From Albula goreensis (Eukaryota > Chordata > Actinopteri > Albuliformes > Albulidae): a stretch of DNA of 64,000 nucleotides. Within the stretch, counting starts at the first letter, position 1, and each line of letters begins with the position of its first letter. The translations under genes and the position numbers were made by a program. The stretch covers positions 56,230,180 to 56,294,179 of the forward strand of contig CM040741.1 of NCBI GenBank assembly GCA_022829145.1, in the 5' to 3' direction. Below the pieces are notes generated by a model, which made no database searches, was not told the origin of the DNA, and saw only the letters and a list, made by a program, of their open reading frames with translations. Shown in pieces: positions 12,993 through 25,300 of the stretch.

Positions 12993-14098
12993 GAGATACA
13001 GACGTTCTCTGATCTCTGAAATCATTGAAAAACAGGAGCAATTATTGGAACTTGATGTTTCATATGGACTCCACCATTGTTGAAAATAATACTGTTGTAC
13101 ACCAAGAAATTTGAGCTGCATAGCAGGTACAGTCATAGCACTGTGGACGGTGAATACATTGCTTCATTTGTAAGACTGCATTCTGCCAAAGTACTCCACT
13201 GTTTCTCTGACAACACTGATTTAAATTATCAGTAAATGTTAATTTTATGGGTTTTTACTCGGCCCGGGGGGGCAACTTTCGCCCCTGAGTATGAAATGTT
13301 AAATGTCACATGGTACCAGTTAGTCACGGATTTAAGCCAACGTGTTGTGTTGTGCGTGTTAAACAATCGTAAGATTTTCTATAATAAATTGGCAGTGATT
13401 GTCCATGAATTAAATTAGCTGATTTTACGTCATCCAACCGTCACTTCATAGAACCCTGTTCAGAATATTCTAAAATTTTGGAAATAAGTTTAGTAACATT
13501 CTACAAAGGACGACATTTTATTTTTGTTGAAATGTATTTATTGTTCGTTAGCGCTACATATAAATAAATATTACATTGATCAATATCTATGAAAATCATC
13601 ATCTAGAGCTGACACGAAATTGACAAGTATAGCTTGAAACTGGTATGCAATGTCTTTATTCTAGCATCTAGATGAATTATGAAGGAAGGTTTTATATTTT
13701 AAAAAAATCGCTGCTGCATTGTTTTAAAGTAATGTATTAATTATGACAAAATATATAAAAGATATATCGTTGACGCTCCAGTATCGTTAAGTCATTTTCA
13801 AACTTGGCACGCTCAAGAACGGTGCGGATTTTAACGGTTTTTTAAGTCACCTTTCTTCCAAATATATCTTTAATAAATAAATAAATAGCTGAACAGCAGG
13901 TATTCAGTTCCCCTTTGAATACCAAAACATTACACTTTTAAACAGGTTGAAATGAGTCCTTGAACATGTACTGCAAGACACAAACACTTGCTCTTATAAA
14001 AAAGGTTTTTATGACAATGCCAACGAAGTTCATGTAAGCATTGAATATTAAATTTTGCAGCAAAAGAGATGACCAGTAGATGTCACTCCAACATTGCT

Positions 14099-14272
14099 TA
14101 TAAATATGAGCGGCTCCACAGTCGTCTTCTCTTCTCCATTTTGCAGTTACTGTTGGGAGCTGTTTTGAGCATGGTTATTAGCCAGCATTTATGTAGGCTT
14201 CTGCTGTGGAGGAGGCAAGTGGCATGCAGCTGGACAGCAGCATCTCAGACATTAATGTTGCATAGCTAACAG
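14099..14272 (+). promoter_or_regulatory. Candidate TATA promoter and first exon of an unknown plus-strand transcript
   Basis: TATAAATA at 14099-14106 is followed about 25-30 nt later by a pyrimidine-rich stretch (GTCGTCTTCTCTTCTCC, 14121-14137), which could be a TCT-type start. A perfect donor, CAG/GTAAGA, follows at 14272/14273. The presumed first exon has no long open frame (stops after 32 codons from ATGGTTATTAGCC). A transcript from here would run toward, and possibly antisense to, the pam 3' end. This is motif-level inference only. Confidence 0.3.
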
Positions 14273-15429
14273 GTAAGAACATTCTCAATGAATGTAATAT
14301 TTTGCTTATATGACTAATATCAGTGCCAATTGACAAAAACAGCAAATATTGTGTATACAGTCATTTTTTAATGTATGCACATTTTCATTTTTTATCCGTA
14401 TTCACTTCTCTCACTCAGGAAACCAGGTCTTGACATTCAAGACACAGGTCATCAGCTGATTGATTAACATCTATGTCTTAATTGATTGCACCATCTTGAG
14501 TCAACTATAACCACAACAAGGCAAGGTCCCTGTGTAATCGGAAGCATATATTTTAATTTCCCCTTGAACTACAATGTGGCAACGTACAGAAATGCAATAT
14601 TGTGCTGTAAAATATCCAATTTTAAATGGGGGAAAGGGGTACAAATATTTTCTGTCTGGATCTTGAAAAAGGCCAGATTGATTTACAGATAATATGCTCT
14701 GAGAGAGAACACTGCCAAAGTTTACTCTTGCCAACACCTAACCCTAACTTCTGTTAAGGTACAGAAATATTATCACACAACTCTGTTTTGTTCCCAGAGT
14801 GGAAGGACATGTCATTTCATGGCCTTTATCTTTCTTTATTTCCCAATTCAATATTTAGAATAGTTAAAGATGTGTACTGGAAAAGGACATTCAGGTTTTT
14901 AACATTATATTAACTATTATTAAATGTGTTCTTGACATGAGAAACCTTGACCAAAAGTTGTTGTATGGCTAGTCAGTTGCCACTTCTTTCTAAACTGTAC
15001 AGAACAAATCACAAACTCATTCAGCTTCTTGTATTTTCATGCAAACTGGCATGGGGTAAACACAAAATAATTAAAGCAATTATAAGTCCAAATAGAATGT
15101 CCATGGTTTTCCACTGTTTACACCTTTGTTTAGGTAGATCTTTAATTTATACATGTAAATAGTATTTTTAGTGAGTTAGACCAGGGTTTCAATGTTTTAA
15201 AGTTAACAAAAGAAAACTATATTTAAAATTACAACAGCTATCATGACGATGTTGACCATCCTGAAGTCATGGGACTTACAAAATTCCAGCATGACTGAAT
15301 TTAATTTTTATAATCACTATTTATTGTTCTCTTCCTGCAAGGTCTAAATTCACTGCCTGTAAACAGCAGCTGTATAGTTGACATGAATTATATTCTGTTT
15401 AAATAAACATACTGGATATAGAGGGCGAT

Positions 15430-16190
15430 TATTTGTTTATTGTGTTTGAGTATTTGCACATACACCTTTCCATTACTATTGTCTTACGTAGAAAAATAAC
15501 ATTCATCCAAAAGGCCCAGAAAATTGCTTTGCTTTGCAGACACTTTATTACACAAATAACATTATTACAGAAAATAGTATTCTGGCCATAAAACCTCAGT
15601 ATGTCACAATTAGATATCTGACACATCGCACATCTGATTGGAAAATTTAGTAAATAGTCTGAGATACATAATAATAATAATTTCTCTTTTCAATGAATGC
15701 GATACAATTGAAATGAAGTACAGGTGACTTTAGCAGCTCTTTTCATTATGTGGCACATCTGTAATAGTGGGTGCTGCAGAAGGCGAAATACTTAAAAAAG
15801 GCACAAATGTACAGATATAAATCGTCAACCGAAGTACTGGACCAATAACCTGATAACTGAAAAATGCTGTTTGGCTGATACGTTATTGGAAGAAGTTTAA
15901 CTGATCAATTGTAACAAAAATAAATGACCCTCCCTCCCTGTCTCTCCTCACCCTGAAATTAGTATCTATACAATTATCCTTTGATCTACCAGTGTTTCTT
16001 TTCATCTGGTCCCTATTAATTATATAAATAAAGTGGCAGTCATACTTCTCAGAGAAATTTTGCACAAATAAATAAAATATTGGCAGCCAATACAAACAAT
16101 TATACATATACGATTAAAGTACATCCTGAACACGTGAATAGAACAGTTGGTAGGCGTTTCTTTTGGGACTGTCTTGGGCTGTCTGGGGTT
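15430..16190 (-). other. pam: pam 3' UTR (inferred extent)
   Basis: The stretch directly follows the pam stop codon. The end point is set at the AATAAA on the minus strand at 15441-15436; another AATAAA lies at 15549-15544. The true cleavage site is not readable, and AT-richness makes chance hexamers common. Confidence 0.45.
15436..15441 (-). terminator. Candidate pam polyadenylation signal AATAAA
   Basis: AATAAA on the minus strand, about 750 bp beyond the stop codon, followed by a T-rich stretch (TATGTTTATTT). It is one of at least two candidates in the 3' UTR. Confidence 0.35.
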
Positions 16191-16369
16191 TTAGGACGAG
16201 GAGATGGGGGGAGGCGGGGCGGAGTACTCTTCATTTTCAGAGTCGGTGGCCTCCTCGTCATCCTTCTCCTGGTCACTACCCTCTGTGCTCAGCCGGTCGA
16301 ACCCTTTCCGGCTGTAGCCTTTGTGGCTTGCAAAGAAGTTCCCCAAGTTCAAACCACCACCAGCCTTAC
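16191..16369 (-). CDS. pam: pam last coding exon, cytosolic tail and stop (179 nt)
   Basis: It encodes KAGGGLNLGNFFASHKGYSR, KGFDRLSTEGSDQEKDDEEA and SENEEYSAPPPPISSS before TAA at 16193-16191. The YSRKGFDRLSTEGSDQEK block carries the trafficking and phosphorylation determinants known in mammals. Acceptor CACACAG. Confidence 0.96.
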
Positions 16370-19300
16370 CTGTGTGAGGAAACGGTAACAGAATGGTAAG
16401 GAGATCTATGATTTCTGAAGAAAATGTGTTGCAGCTGTTGAAATTTAGCGCGTATTCATTGTTATGTGAGGAATTGTAAAATCAACAGATACAAAAAAAG
16501 TTATATTTAAGTTAGACTTCAATGGCAATATGTATTTTTAAGAAATTACTGCTTGTGATTTCGTATAACAGCCGCATACATTATAGTCAGTAGACACTCT
16601 TGAACAGAGAGACTTACCTATGTTTGAAAACAGGAGCACATTTGTCAGGTTAATATGATAAATTGTATCACACCTGGCTAAGAACATTTCATAACAAGCG
16701 AGTAATGTGTCTAAAGTACTAATACCAGTTAACAATGCTATCATTACTGGAAGTACAAATACTGGGTACAAACATCCCCTAAGAAATCTATTGTCAACCA
16801 CACCTTTATTATGCTAGTCTGAATAGACTATGTATGTTGCCATGTACGTGTGAATGTACATGCATGTGTGTGTTCCTTAATTGAGTAGAATTTGTTTTCT
16901 GCCGCATTTCAATGTGAATCACATGTGAAACTTCCTTTACTTGGAAGATAATATGTAATAATATATGATTTAAAATATGTAACTACACAGATGATTGATA
17001 GACCAAATCACTGCTGAAACATGAAATTAAAACAAAGCAATCCTATTTAGCCATGAGCAACCAGCTTTTTCGGAATTTACAAGATAAATTAATTGTCCCA
17101 AAATAACTCAAACACATAAAAATGGGCCTTGAGGATATCATTTTAACACCTGTATTTGCAGGACCATCTGTCAGCAATAATGTTTCTACAGTGATTTCTG
17201 CCAGTTATCCCTACATATTAAATTATCACCTGTACAGCACAATACTCATAAACCCATCTGCTTATCATCATGTCCGAGATTCCAGGAAAGTCATCTCGGG
17301 CATATCTGAAATTATGAAAGAGCGTCAGGTTCCAAAGCAATTTAAATTGTGCTCATTGACCATGTCTATACCATCTAAAAGTGTGCTCTTGAGATTTCCA
17401 CCGTCTGACAAGTTATTTTCTCAGCATCTCCATCTTGGATGAATGCCCGTTACAGACTCTGCCAAAGAAAATATGATGGTTTTGCCTCTTAACCTTGGTA
17501 CTCGCAGTAAAGGATACTGCCAGAGAGGAGGTATTTCATGCTGACTGACGTTTTGATGCCCATGTGCAAATGAAGTGTGTTCTGAGAGACGCATCAGTTG
17601 TGCATGCGCAGTCTGCGCTGCACATTTCAGAGGACAGCACTGATGCTAATGTGCATCTCTTCCTCAGGGGAGAGAGGTTGCTATGGCAACGTTTTCCATT
17701 TACTTTGGTTACATGCTTCGCTTAAAGAAAATCACCAGAGACAATTGACAAAAAGTACTGATCTCTCTCCATCCCTGTGAAAACTGAAGCTATGATTGGC
17801 AGTTCCTCCAATTAACCACAATACCTGCAGTGTTTCTTTTTGCCAATGGTCTATCACATGGGGCGTCACCATCAGCACATAACCGAATTTCATAAACACA
17901 AAAACATTTGAATTTTGTGTTTTAATCCAAGCTGAAAAATGAGACCTTTATTAATGTTCTGTGTGAATTTTTCAACCATAAGCCGACATAACCCCACAAT
18001 TCACTTCTATTTAAAACATAACACTATATTGATGTTTGAAAGACTTTCACTGATCAGATGATAATGATTTAACTGGGAAAGGAGGGAAATGGGGCCTGCT
18101 AGGGCTTGTGCCAGCCTGCAGGGTAATAACTGCATTCTGCCTCAGGGGGCAACCAAGAGATGACCAAAAAATATAATTGTTCAGTATTCTGAGAAAGCCC
18201 GTTCTCGGGGAACAAGCGAGGGGGTGGCGAAGTGAAAGCCACAACTTTGGCCCAGCACTCAGGAGCACAAATGTGGCCAAGAGCTGCTCCTCAGGCCAGC
18301 CTCCTAAACAGGCCTGTTTGACATGCAGGAGTCATTGCCTGCCCTTGCTGACCGCAGGCTGTCGGTGATAATTCCCCCTTCTGCGAGCCAGCACCGGCTG
18401 CGGTGAATAAATGAAGTGCAGACAGGAGGATCGTCAGGAATGCTGACCCGGGTGTCGCTGCCACCTAAGGCCTGTCAGGAACTAGCTCACGAGCTGACAG
18501 GGCCCGGCTCTCACTGACCTTACCAACAAGATAATATGCACGGAAGGAGGGGGAGCTGTCAACGACACCCACTTCTGCACCACCTGAGTCATGAGGCTCA
18601 AGCAGCATCCTGTGCTCTGTACCCAGGTCAGCAGGTCTGTGTGGCCAGGGCTTGCTGTGATTGCACTGTGTACTGAGCATACATTTTAAAATAAAATTAA
18701 AACTGGTAGCAAAAAAGCCAGATGAGTGGTTCATGAGCCTGTCATTAACCAATGGCTGCATCAATAATCTGCCATGAAAAAGTAATAAATTAAAACTGAA
18801 TCTGATTTTCAATATTTATCTCCACAACCCTAAATGCAAATTCAAAATAGTTCACCTGGATAATTAACCAATGTGTATTTCCATCCCTAACTGTATTCCC
18901 TTGTATGTCCACAAGAGGGTGAAGAACACAAAGAAATAAACACTCGGGTATCCTCACTTTCTGAAAGGGTCACAATCCTGAGAACCATTCAACTGATAAT
19001 AAACAAATCAAACAATAATGAGTATTGACTGAATATAGGCAGTCTAAATGACAACAACAAGAATTAAGATGTTTTACCTGGCAGTTAAAACATCAGAATT
19101 AAGATACATTTTGTTAAATTTCTTAATTTGCACATCTCATCTTGGAGGGTAGTATGGTCATGAAAACAGTGCACCGTATACATGGGACAAAGGTGTTTTG
19201 ACGTCACAATAACGTATGCAGTATCATTTCAGGACTAAATGATGATCTCAGTGACGTTGTCTATGCTGAATGTCTTGTAAAACTCCTGAATTTCTCCTTT

Positions 19301-22300
19301 CCCATTGAGTCTCATAAACTAGCTGTGTCATGACTTTTTAAACAATAAATGTTTTTTTCCATACTAAGCTTGTTAAAACAAAATGTTGTAAACAGTTGTT
19401 TTAAAACATTTTCTTCTCACAGTGTACAGGTACAAACTGGTTCCTCCAGCATTTTAAATTGAAGTGATCAATCATTCATTTCCAACTTTGATTATGCTGA
19501 AAACATAAGACTGATTATCGATAAATCCCCAACAATCATATTATGCAACATGTAAACATCAGACCACTGTCAGTATCTGAAACACCCACATGTACCCGTC
19601 TATTATGACTAAATAATAGGCGGCTCTCACCTCTGAGTTTTCCCAATATTCCTCCAGAAGAGTTCGGCTCCAGTTTCACCTCACAATCATCTATAAAAAG
19701 TGAAATAGTAGTGTTTATTTTCCAACAAAAATGAAATGATATATTTCAACAAACAAATCTATTTAAAAAATTATAATAATCTCACTTCCCCCTCTTCCAT
19801 CTCCCCACATGAATTGAACTGGAATTCACTGGCAGCCCCACAAAGTGGCTTCCTCCCACAGACTCAGAAGAAAACCACAGTAATTAATTTAAGTCATACT
19901 GGAAGGAGACCTCAGTCATTCCTACACCAATTACATTTTGCCTGTGTTATCAAGCATAGTCAAGAGTATGTGATCAGCCATCACACCTGCAGTAGTGTGG
20001 ATGCTTAAAAATACAACAATGGAACAATGCAGCCAAAATGATTCACACAAGCAGCGCTGCCCTGGTGGCTGCTTACCTCCGTACATCCTTGCCTTTCTCC
20101 AGCGTATGAAGACACCGATGGCGATGACCACCACTAAGGGAATGAGTAGCAGGGTGGTCACCACAGCTGGTGACACGCCCTGTGAGCTGGACTGCGTGAC
20201 GCCATGGCCCTTTGCAACTGGCTCCTCCTTCTCTTTTAGGACAGGTGCGGGGGTCTTCTGGAGGACCGCCTCCTGCTGCGGGGCATGCTGTGCAGACTGG
20301 ACAGGCACTTTGAGGAGCGGCTTCAGCTGTGTCTGGACAAAAGTCTCTGTTTCTGAAAGACAGTCCAAGAAATCAGTCCCAACAGATCTTACAGGCAATT
20401 CTGACCTAGAAAGAACTTAAAGTACACTAGTAATGAGGAATAGGGTCAGTTCCATTTCAGTAAAACCAAGAAAGAACAATCCAAGAATCGAAAATTACTT
20501 GATTTTTTTTAAATGAGCAAATTCAGCTGTATTACCTGAATTAAGAATAGAATTGTTCCCAAATCTCCTAGATACACACTGCAAAATCACTAAAATCATA
20601 CATGGAAGGTGAAGGTTTTAGAATTTACTTATTAAAAATATTACAGGATATGCCTCAAACATTCCCCATCCAATGGATCTAATTTTGGTCTGATCTTGAC
20701 AGAGCAATTGCTCTCAGAAAAAAAGGATTAGCCCCTTTTCCAGGTTGCTGCTGTTGTGTTGTACCATGGGCATGTGGCCATAGTGGGAAAGTATCGGTAA
20801 CAGTAACTGGGGCCAGCTTTTCCAAGCTGAAAATTCCTTGCTACATGTGTTGCCATACTGCACAGTTTTTTTAATAAGCTATCCAGTATTATGCTTTGTA
20901 GATCTTTTTGGTTAAATGCTTAACCAAATGTTTTCTGTCTTTTTCTGTAATGCATGTGGCCTCTGCAGAATTTTTCAAATTTGCTTTTGTATGTTAGGAT
21001 TTTAAAATTCTTGTATAGGCCAACAGCAAAAACAGAGTACATTGGTGATTTAATTTATATCCCATAAGCAATTGGTATTCCAAATCTGTGGATGCACATC
21101 TTTTTGGCAAGCAATTGCAACATTGAAAGAAAAAATAACTAGTGAAAAAGTAACATCAACATATTGCTGCAGAAGTCAATAATGAAGACAATAATGAAGC
21201 TACAGCTAAGGAGAACAGATGGCTGGACTACACAGCAAATTGAGAGTCAATCACACAATTGCTGTTGATAAAGCTCAAATGACAGTAAATCAAAGGTGTA
21301 AAGCTGAAGCCAAGACTGGGGTGTGAGTCAATGACAAAAAGCTACTGTGACTACCTCTACCCTCTGCTGCAGTGGTATTGTAGCAACTTATTTCCCAGGA
21401 GACTATCCTGCAAATGTGTCTCGTTCTCCTTGGATTCATCACTGTTTTCAAGGACATTTCTCCTTTACTGTGCTCAGGCAAAACCACATATTGTTGAGGA
21501 AACTGCAGGTTTTTCTTTCAGAAATATAACATTAACAGTAGTCATATTTACTGAAGATGTATTTGCAGCATAATGTGGAGGAAAACTATGCAGCATTTTC
21601 CCCCTATGTCTACAAAGGGAGTTTCAATCACAATTCAGATAACCGTTACCAACTCCCTCCTCCTGCTTGACAAGATGTACGCTCAAACTCTTAAATGCCA
21701 GGTGGCTGTAGTCAGTGCACCAGTCTCATGACTATTTGATTCAGAAAACTGAGATATTTATTTATAAAGCCTATACATTATACTATGCATAATATTCCCA
21801 TGTTAATTTGCTGTGACAATGCCTTGCCCACAAGACTCCTAAAGATGCCTCAAATTTTTTGGAATATCAAATACAGGCATAACAGCAGGGTTTTAGCAGG
21901 TATACACACTGACATACTGCCAACACATTTTCAGTAATGAGAGCATGGTTACTCAGTAATCTGTTGAAGGAGAAATACTGCATAGTACACATTTATTTTG
22001 ATTGTCATTCAAGGTCCTGGAGAGCTGCAGTGTTTTTGCTGGTTTTTGTTTGCACCCGAAATTCCAGCTGAAGCTCAGACCCAAGAAATCAGGAGAGGGA
22101 AGTTAACTAAAGAATCAACTGTTTACAACAAACAACAACAAAAACCAGAATACTCAGTGACTCTCCAGGACCTGGAATGTGCATCACTGCTTTCTAGCAT
22201 GGATGCACTGCATGGAACATGTTTTTTTTTTTTTTTTTTTTTTTCAAATCTGCCATGCTTGATGCAGTTGTTAAAGGGACCTGGGGATACGAGAAAACTT

Positions 22301-25300
22301 ATTTGCCGAACATTATAAAGTGCTATTATAGTAATTAATTGTATACTAAATACCTTCAATTTCTTGAACTTCAATCCCACCTTTTTTAACCGAACGATGC
22401 TCAGCTTCTGAAAGAAGACAAGACATAAATATACCCAGTATATACAAGTATGCAGGGTATTCATATATTTATATAAAAAGAACAAAAATAAACCACTATA
22501 ACCAATCCACTACAAAATCTAAAACCTGCAATAAACAATGGAATGTGAAGAAATTAATAAAATCCTGATGTATTGGAAGATAAGAGCAAGCTCCCTACTA
22601 CCATAAGAACAGTTGATTCTTTTATTAAAACAGTAACAAGCTTTTAAAAAAAATCTAGGTCTCTGGTTTACCATTTAGTTACAAAATAATCATGGCAGTT
22701 AATGTTCATGAACCAGTGCAAGCTCTGGGCATCATAATTAAACCCGAGTTATTTAACCTTTGGACCAACAAACAAACCGAAATAATGCCCAGCACTGTAT
22801 GCCTGTGAACCCACACCCACTATCATGCCCTGGCCAAAAGGCTGTCACAAACCTGGCATGGACTTGGTCAGAGCTTGGTCAGAATTTTTCCAGAAAAGAT
22901 GGTGTGAAATTGGTGGGCCAGTAGGGGGCGATCTTCCCTGTGGTTCAGGAGTAAACATCCACCAATACAGATGTTTCCTGCTTAAATGAATGTGACCCTG
23001 GTGTCTAGGCTATAACTCATAAGTGCTTTTTCAGTTACCCGCACACACAGTCCCTTAACCCTCTTGTTCCCCTCCTTGTCCAATCCAGTCATTGCCTCGA
23101 GAGACACTTTAGCTCTCCCTTGACATTTCTCATTAAAAATCAAGATTTTATAGAAATTGCAGTTTCAAGTTTACATGCAAGTCTTTGTTGGCCCACTTCA
23201 TATTAGTTTTCAATTTGCCCTTTTTAAACATAATAAAAAAATACATTAAGATTATCAGAAATAGTGAATAATAACATTCTTATGGGAGAAAGGCTTCAAA
23301 GTGACTTGGGCATGTGATGTCACATTCACCTATATTGGGCTACACTGGAGGACATGTCAGAACAGGATTAAAATAGCACTTTTGCATCAGCAGAAAGGGT
23401 AGACTGCCATGGCATGCTCTAAGTAAGATCCATGCAGACAAAACAAACACCCACAACTAGCCAAGCGATTAAATCCAAACCTCTGTTTAAAGGATTACCC
23501 GAAACAAGACCAGTCCAGAAATGCCCTGTGACTAATGCTGTCTTTCATTTACAACAGTCTGTGAAATCCTACTGTGGACAAAATGAGCATTAACTATTAA
23601 AAAGCAGTTTACTTATTCAAATGACTCACAATCAAATAATGGCAATATAAGTGCTATGAAATGAGAACATCTCCAAGGAAGCCAATGAGTTAAGAAGTAC
23701 TGTAGCACTTTTCATCTGCTGGCTGTGAGTAGCCATTTCAGTAACGACCCAAATTATGACATCGGCACACTATGAGCAAGCTTTTCAGTTGAGCTTACTG
23801 AAAACAGAGAAGTGACCTTTAAAAGGCATGTTCCACCACATTTTCATCTGCTCGAAATGACATGGCTGCCTCTCAATACAAGAAACTAATTTCTTCTGTG
23901 AAATTAATGATCATAGAAAAACCTACCATTGATATAGGCTATCCTGGAAATTGAGGGATTTTAGGAGCTACTAAATTAAATAGTTAAATTATTGCCCAAT
24001 TTAAATTTTGCCACTGAGCTTTCAAGCGACCTTGGGTGAAGAGATTTGTTAGTCGTTTTTGGGAAGCCACCAAGCTCAACTAGCCTAGCACGGTTTTCTG
24101 CCCAAACCCCCCGTCCAGTAGTTTTCCCCCTAGCTAAAAATCCGATCAACTAATGGCAGAGAGAATCCATAAACGCAAGAAGTAAATGGGATATTGCATA
24201 AGGCTTTTTCCATTTGGATTAAGGTCATACTCCCATAGAATCCTTGCAGAATTTTTTTTTTCAGTTTGCTCAATCCCCCACCGAGATAATTCTATCAAAT
24301 AAAATCCTGTTTAAAAATAATCATCTGATCAGATTCTCAGCAGGTGCCAGCACAGCAGTTTGGTGGCTGCTGCAGGGAGAACCATGTTATTTTTTGGTCC
24401 TCTGTATTCACAGTCCCTGTTTGAACTTGTGCTACCATTGCACAAAGAAGTACACCTGCATTTTTAATCATTGGCAGCTTGCATATTAATTTTAATATCC
24501 ATTTATCCCAATATTTAATGAAACAGCTGTCAGCTGACTCCTTTTCAATGTTAATTTAGTGGTCTGTGTCACTCCTCTTTATCACAGCTTCTCAAGAATT
24601 TTTAGAGGAGAAGCTTACAGACCCTTCTTATTCTTGCTTGATGAGCTACCTTTGTTTGATTTTGCAAAATGCTTTATATCTGAATTTTTCTGTATGCAAG
24701 GTAAATGATTCATCTGTGGTACCTGAAAGAAGGTGTGAAGTGATGCAAAAGTGATTATAGGTTGAATAGAAAGGTTTACAGAATCAGTGAAAAGGTTTGG
24801 GCTTATTGTTCATATTTCTTGGACTATGTGAAAATAGAAATGCCTACACTTGATGTGCATCAAAATACTGACAGTATTCAACTGCAAGCCACATGGATGT
24901 GCTTCTGAAGGACACCAAGCAACTGATTTTATAACACTGCAGAATGTCACATTATATCAGAACGATTATATAAGACATGTTAAAGTGGCCTAAAGCTTTA
25001 TTATTTCCATTCTCCCTCAGATTGCCCTGTGCTGTTAAATGTCACTTTACTGAGTGAATCAAGGTCTTCAGCTCATCTTCAATAGACAATAAACAATGGA
25101 AATTTAAGAACAAGGGAGATGACTGTCTAAAAAGTAGCTCTGGTGAAAAATTCTTGCAGTAAATATTCAAGGTGATGATTTCTGAAAATAACATATTTGT
25201 CAATAGGTCAACCAGACGTTACAGACGTTACAGAAACCGAAACAAAACAAGAGTTGATGGAAAGAAATATTACACTACTTTACCGCATAAAGGCCAAATA

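Larger units (their letters stand above)
10200..15430. other. Intergenic region between ppip5k2 and pam, including upstream ppip5k2 intron
   Basis: No open frame with recognisable protein similarity was found in either strand. The part nearest ppip5k2 should contain its 5' non-coding exon(s) and promoter; the part near 14.1 kb holds a plus-strand promoter-like motif. GIN1, which lies between PAM and PPIP5K2 in human, is not detectable. Confidence 0.7.
16370..19630 (-). other. pam last intron (3.3 kb)
   Basis: It contains the X-box/NRF1-like cluster at 17540-17700 and a GC-richer stretch at about 18060-18560 without coding features. No repeat family was recognised in it. Confidence 0.6.
20353..22353 (-). 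other. pam intron between stalk exons (2.0 kb)
   Basis: It holds the short inverted-end MITE at 22013-22172. The rest is AT-rich with no recognised feature. Confidence 0.6.

Noticed and set aside
12977..13275. Possible CpG island promoter
   Set aside because: Only a few CpGs occur and the region is AT-rich; kept only as a weak GC-box/E2F site.
15239..15303. Possible box C/D snoRNA downstream of the plus-strand promoter (ATGACGA ... CTGA)
   Set aside because: The C box has a mismatch, the flanking sequences do not form a terminal stem, and the spacing of inner boxes is poor.
16080..16388. Plus-strand open frame of 102 codons
   Set aside because: Antisense shadow of the pam last exon, whose minus-strand frame matches the conserved tail.
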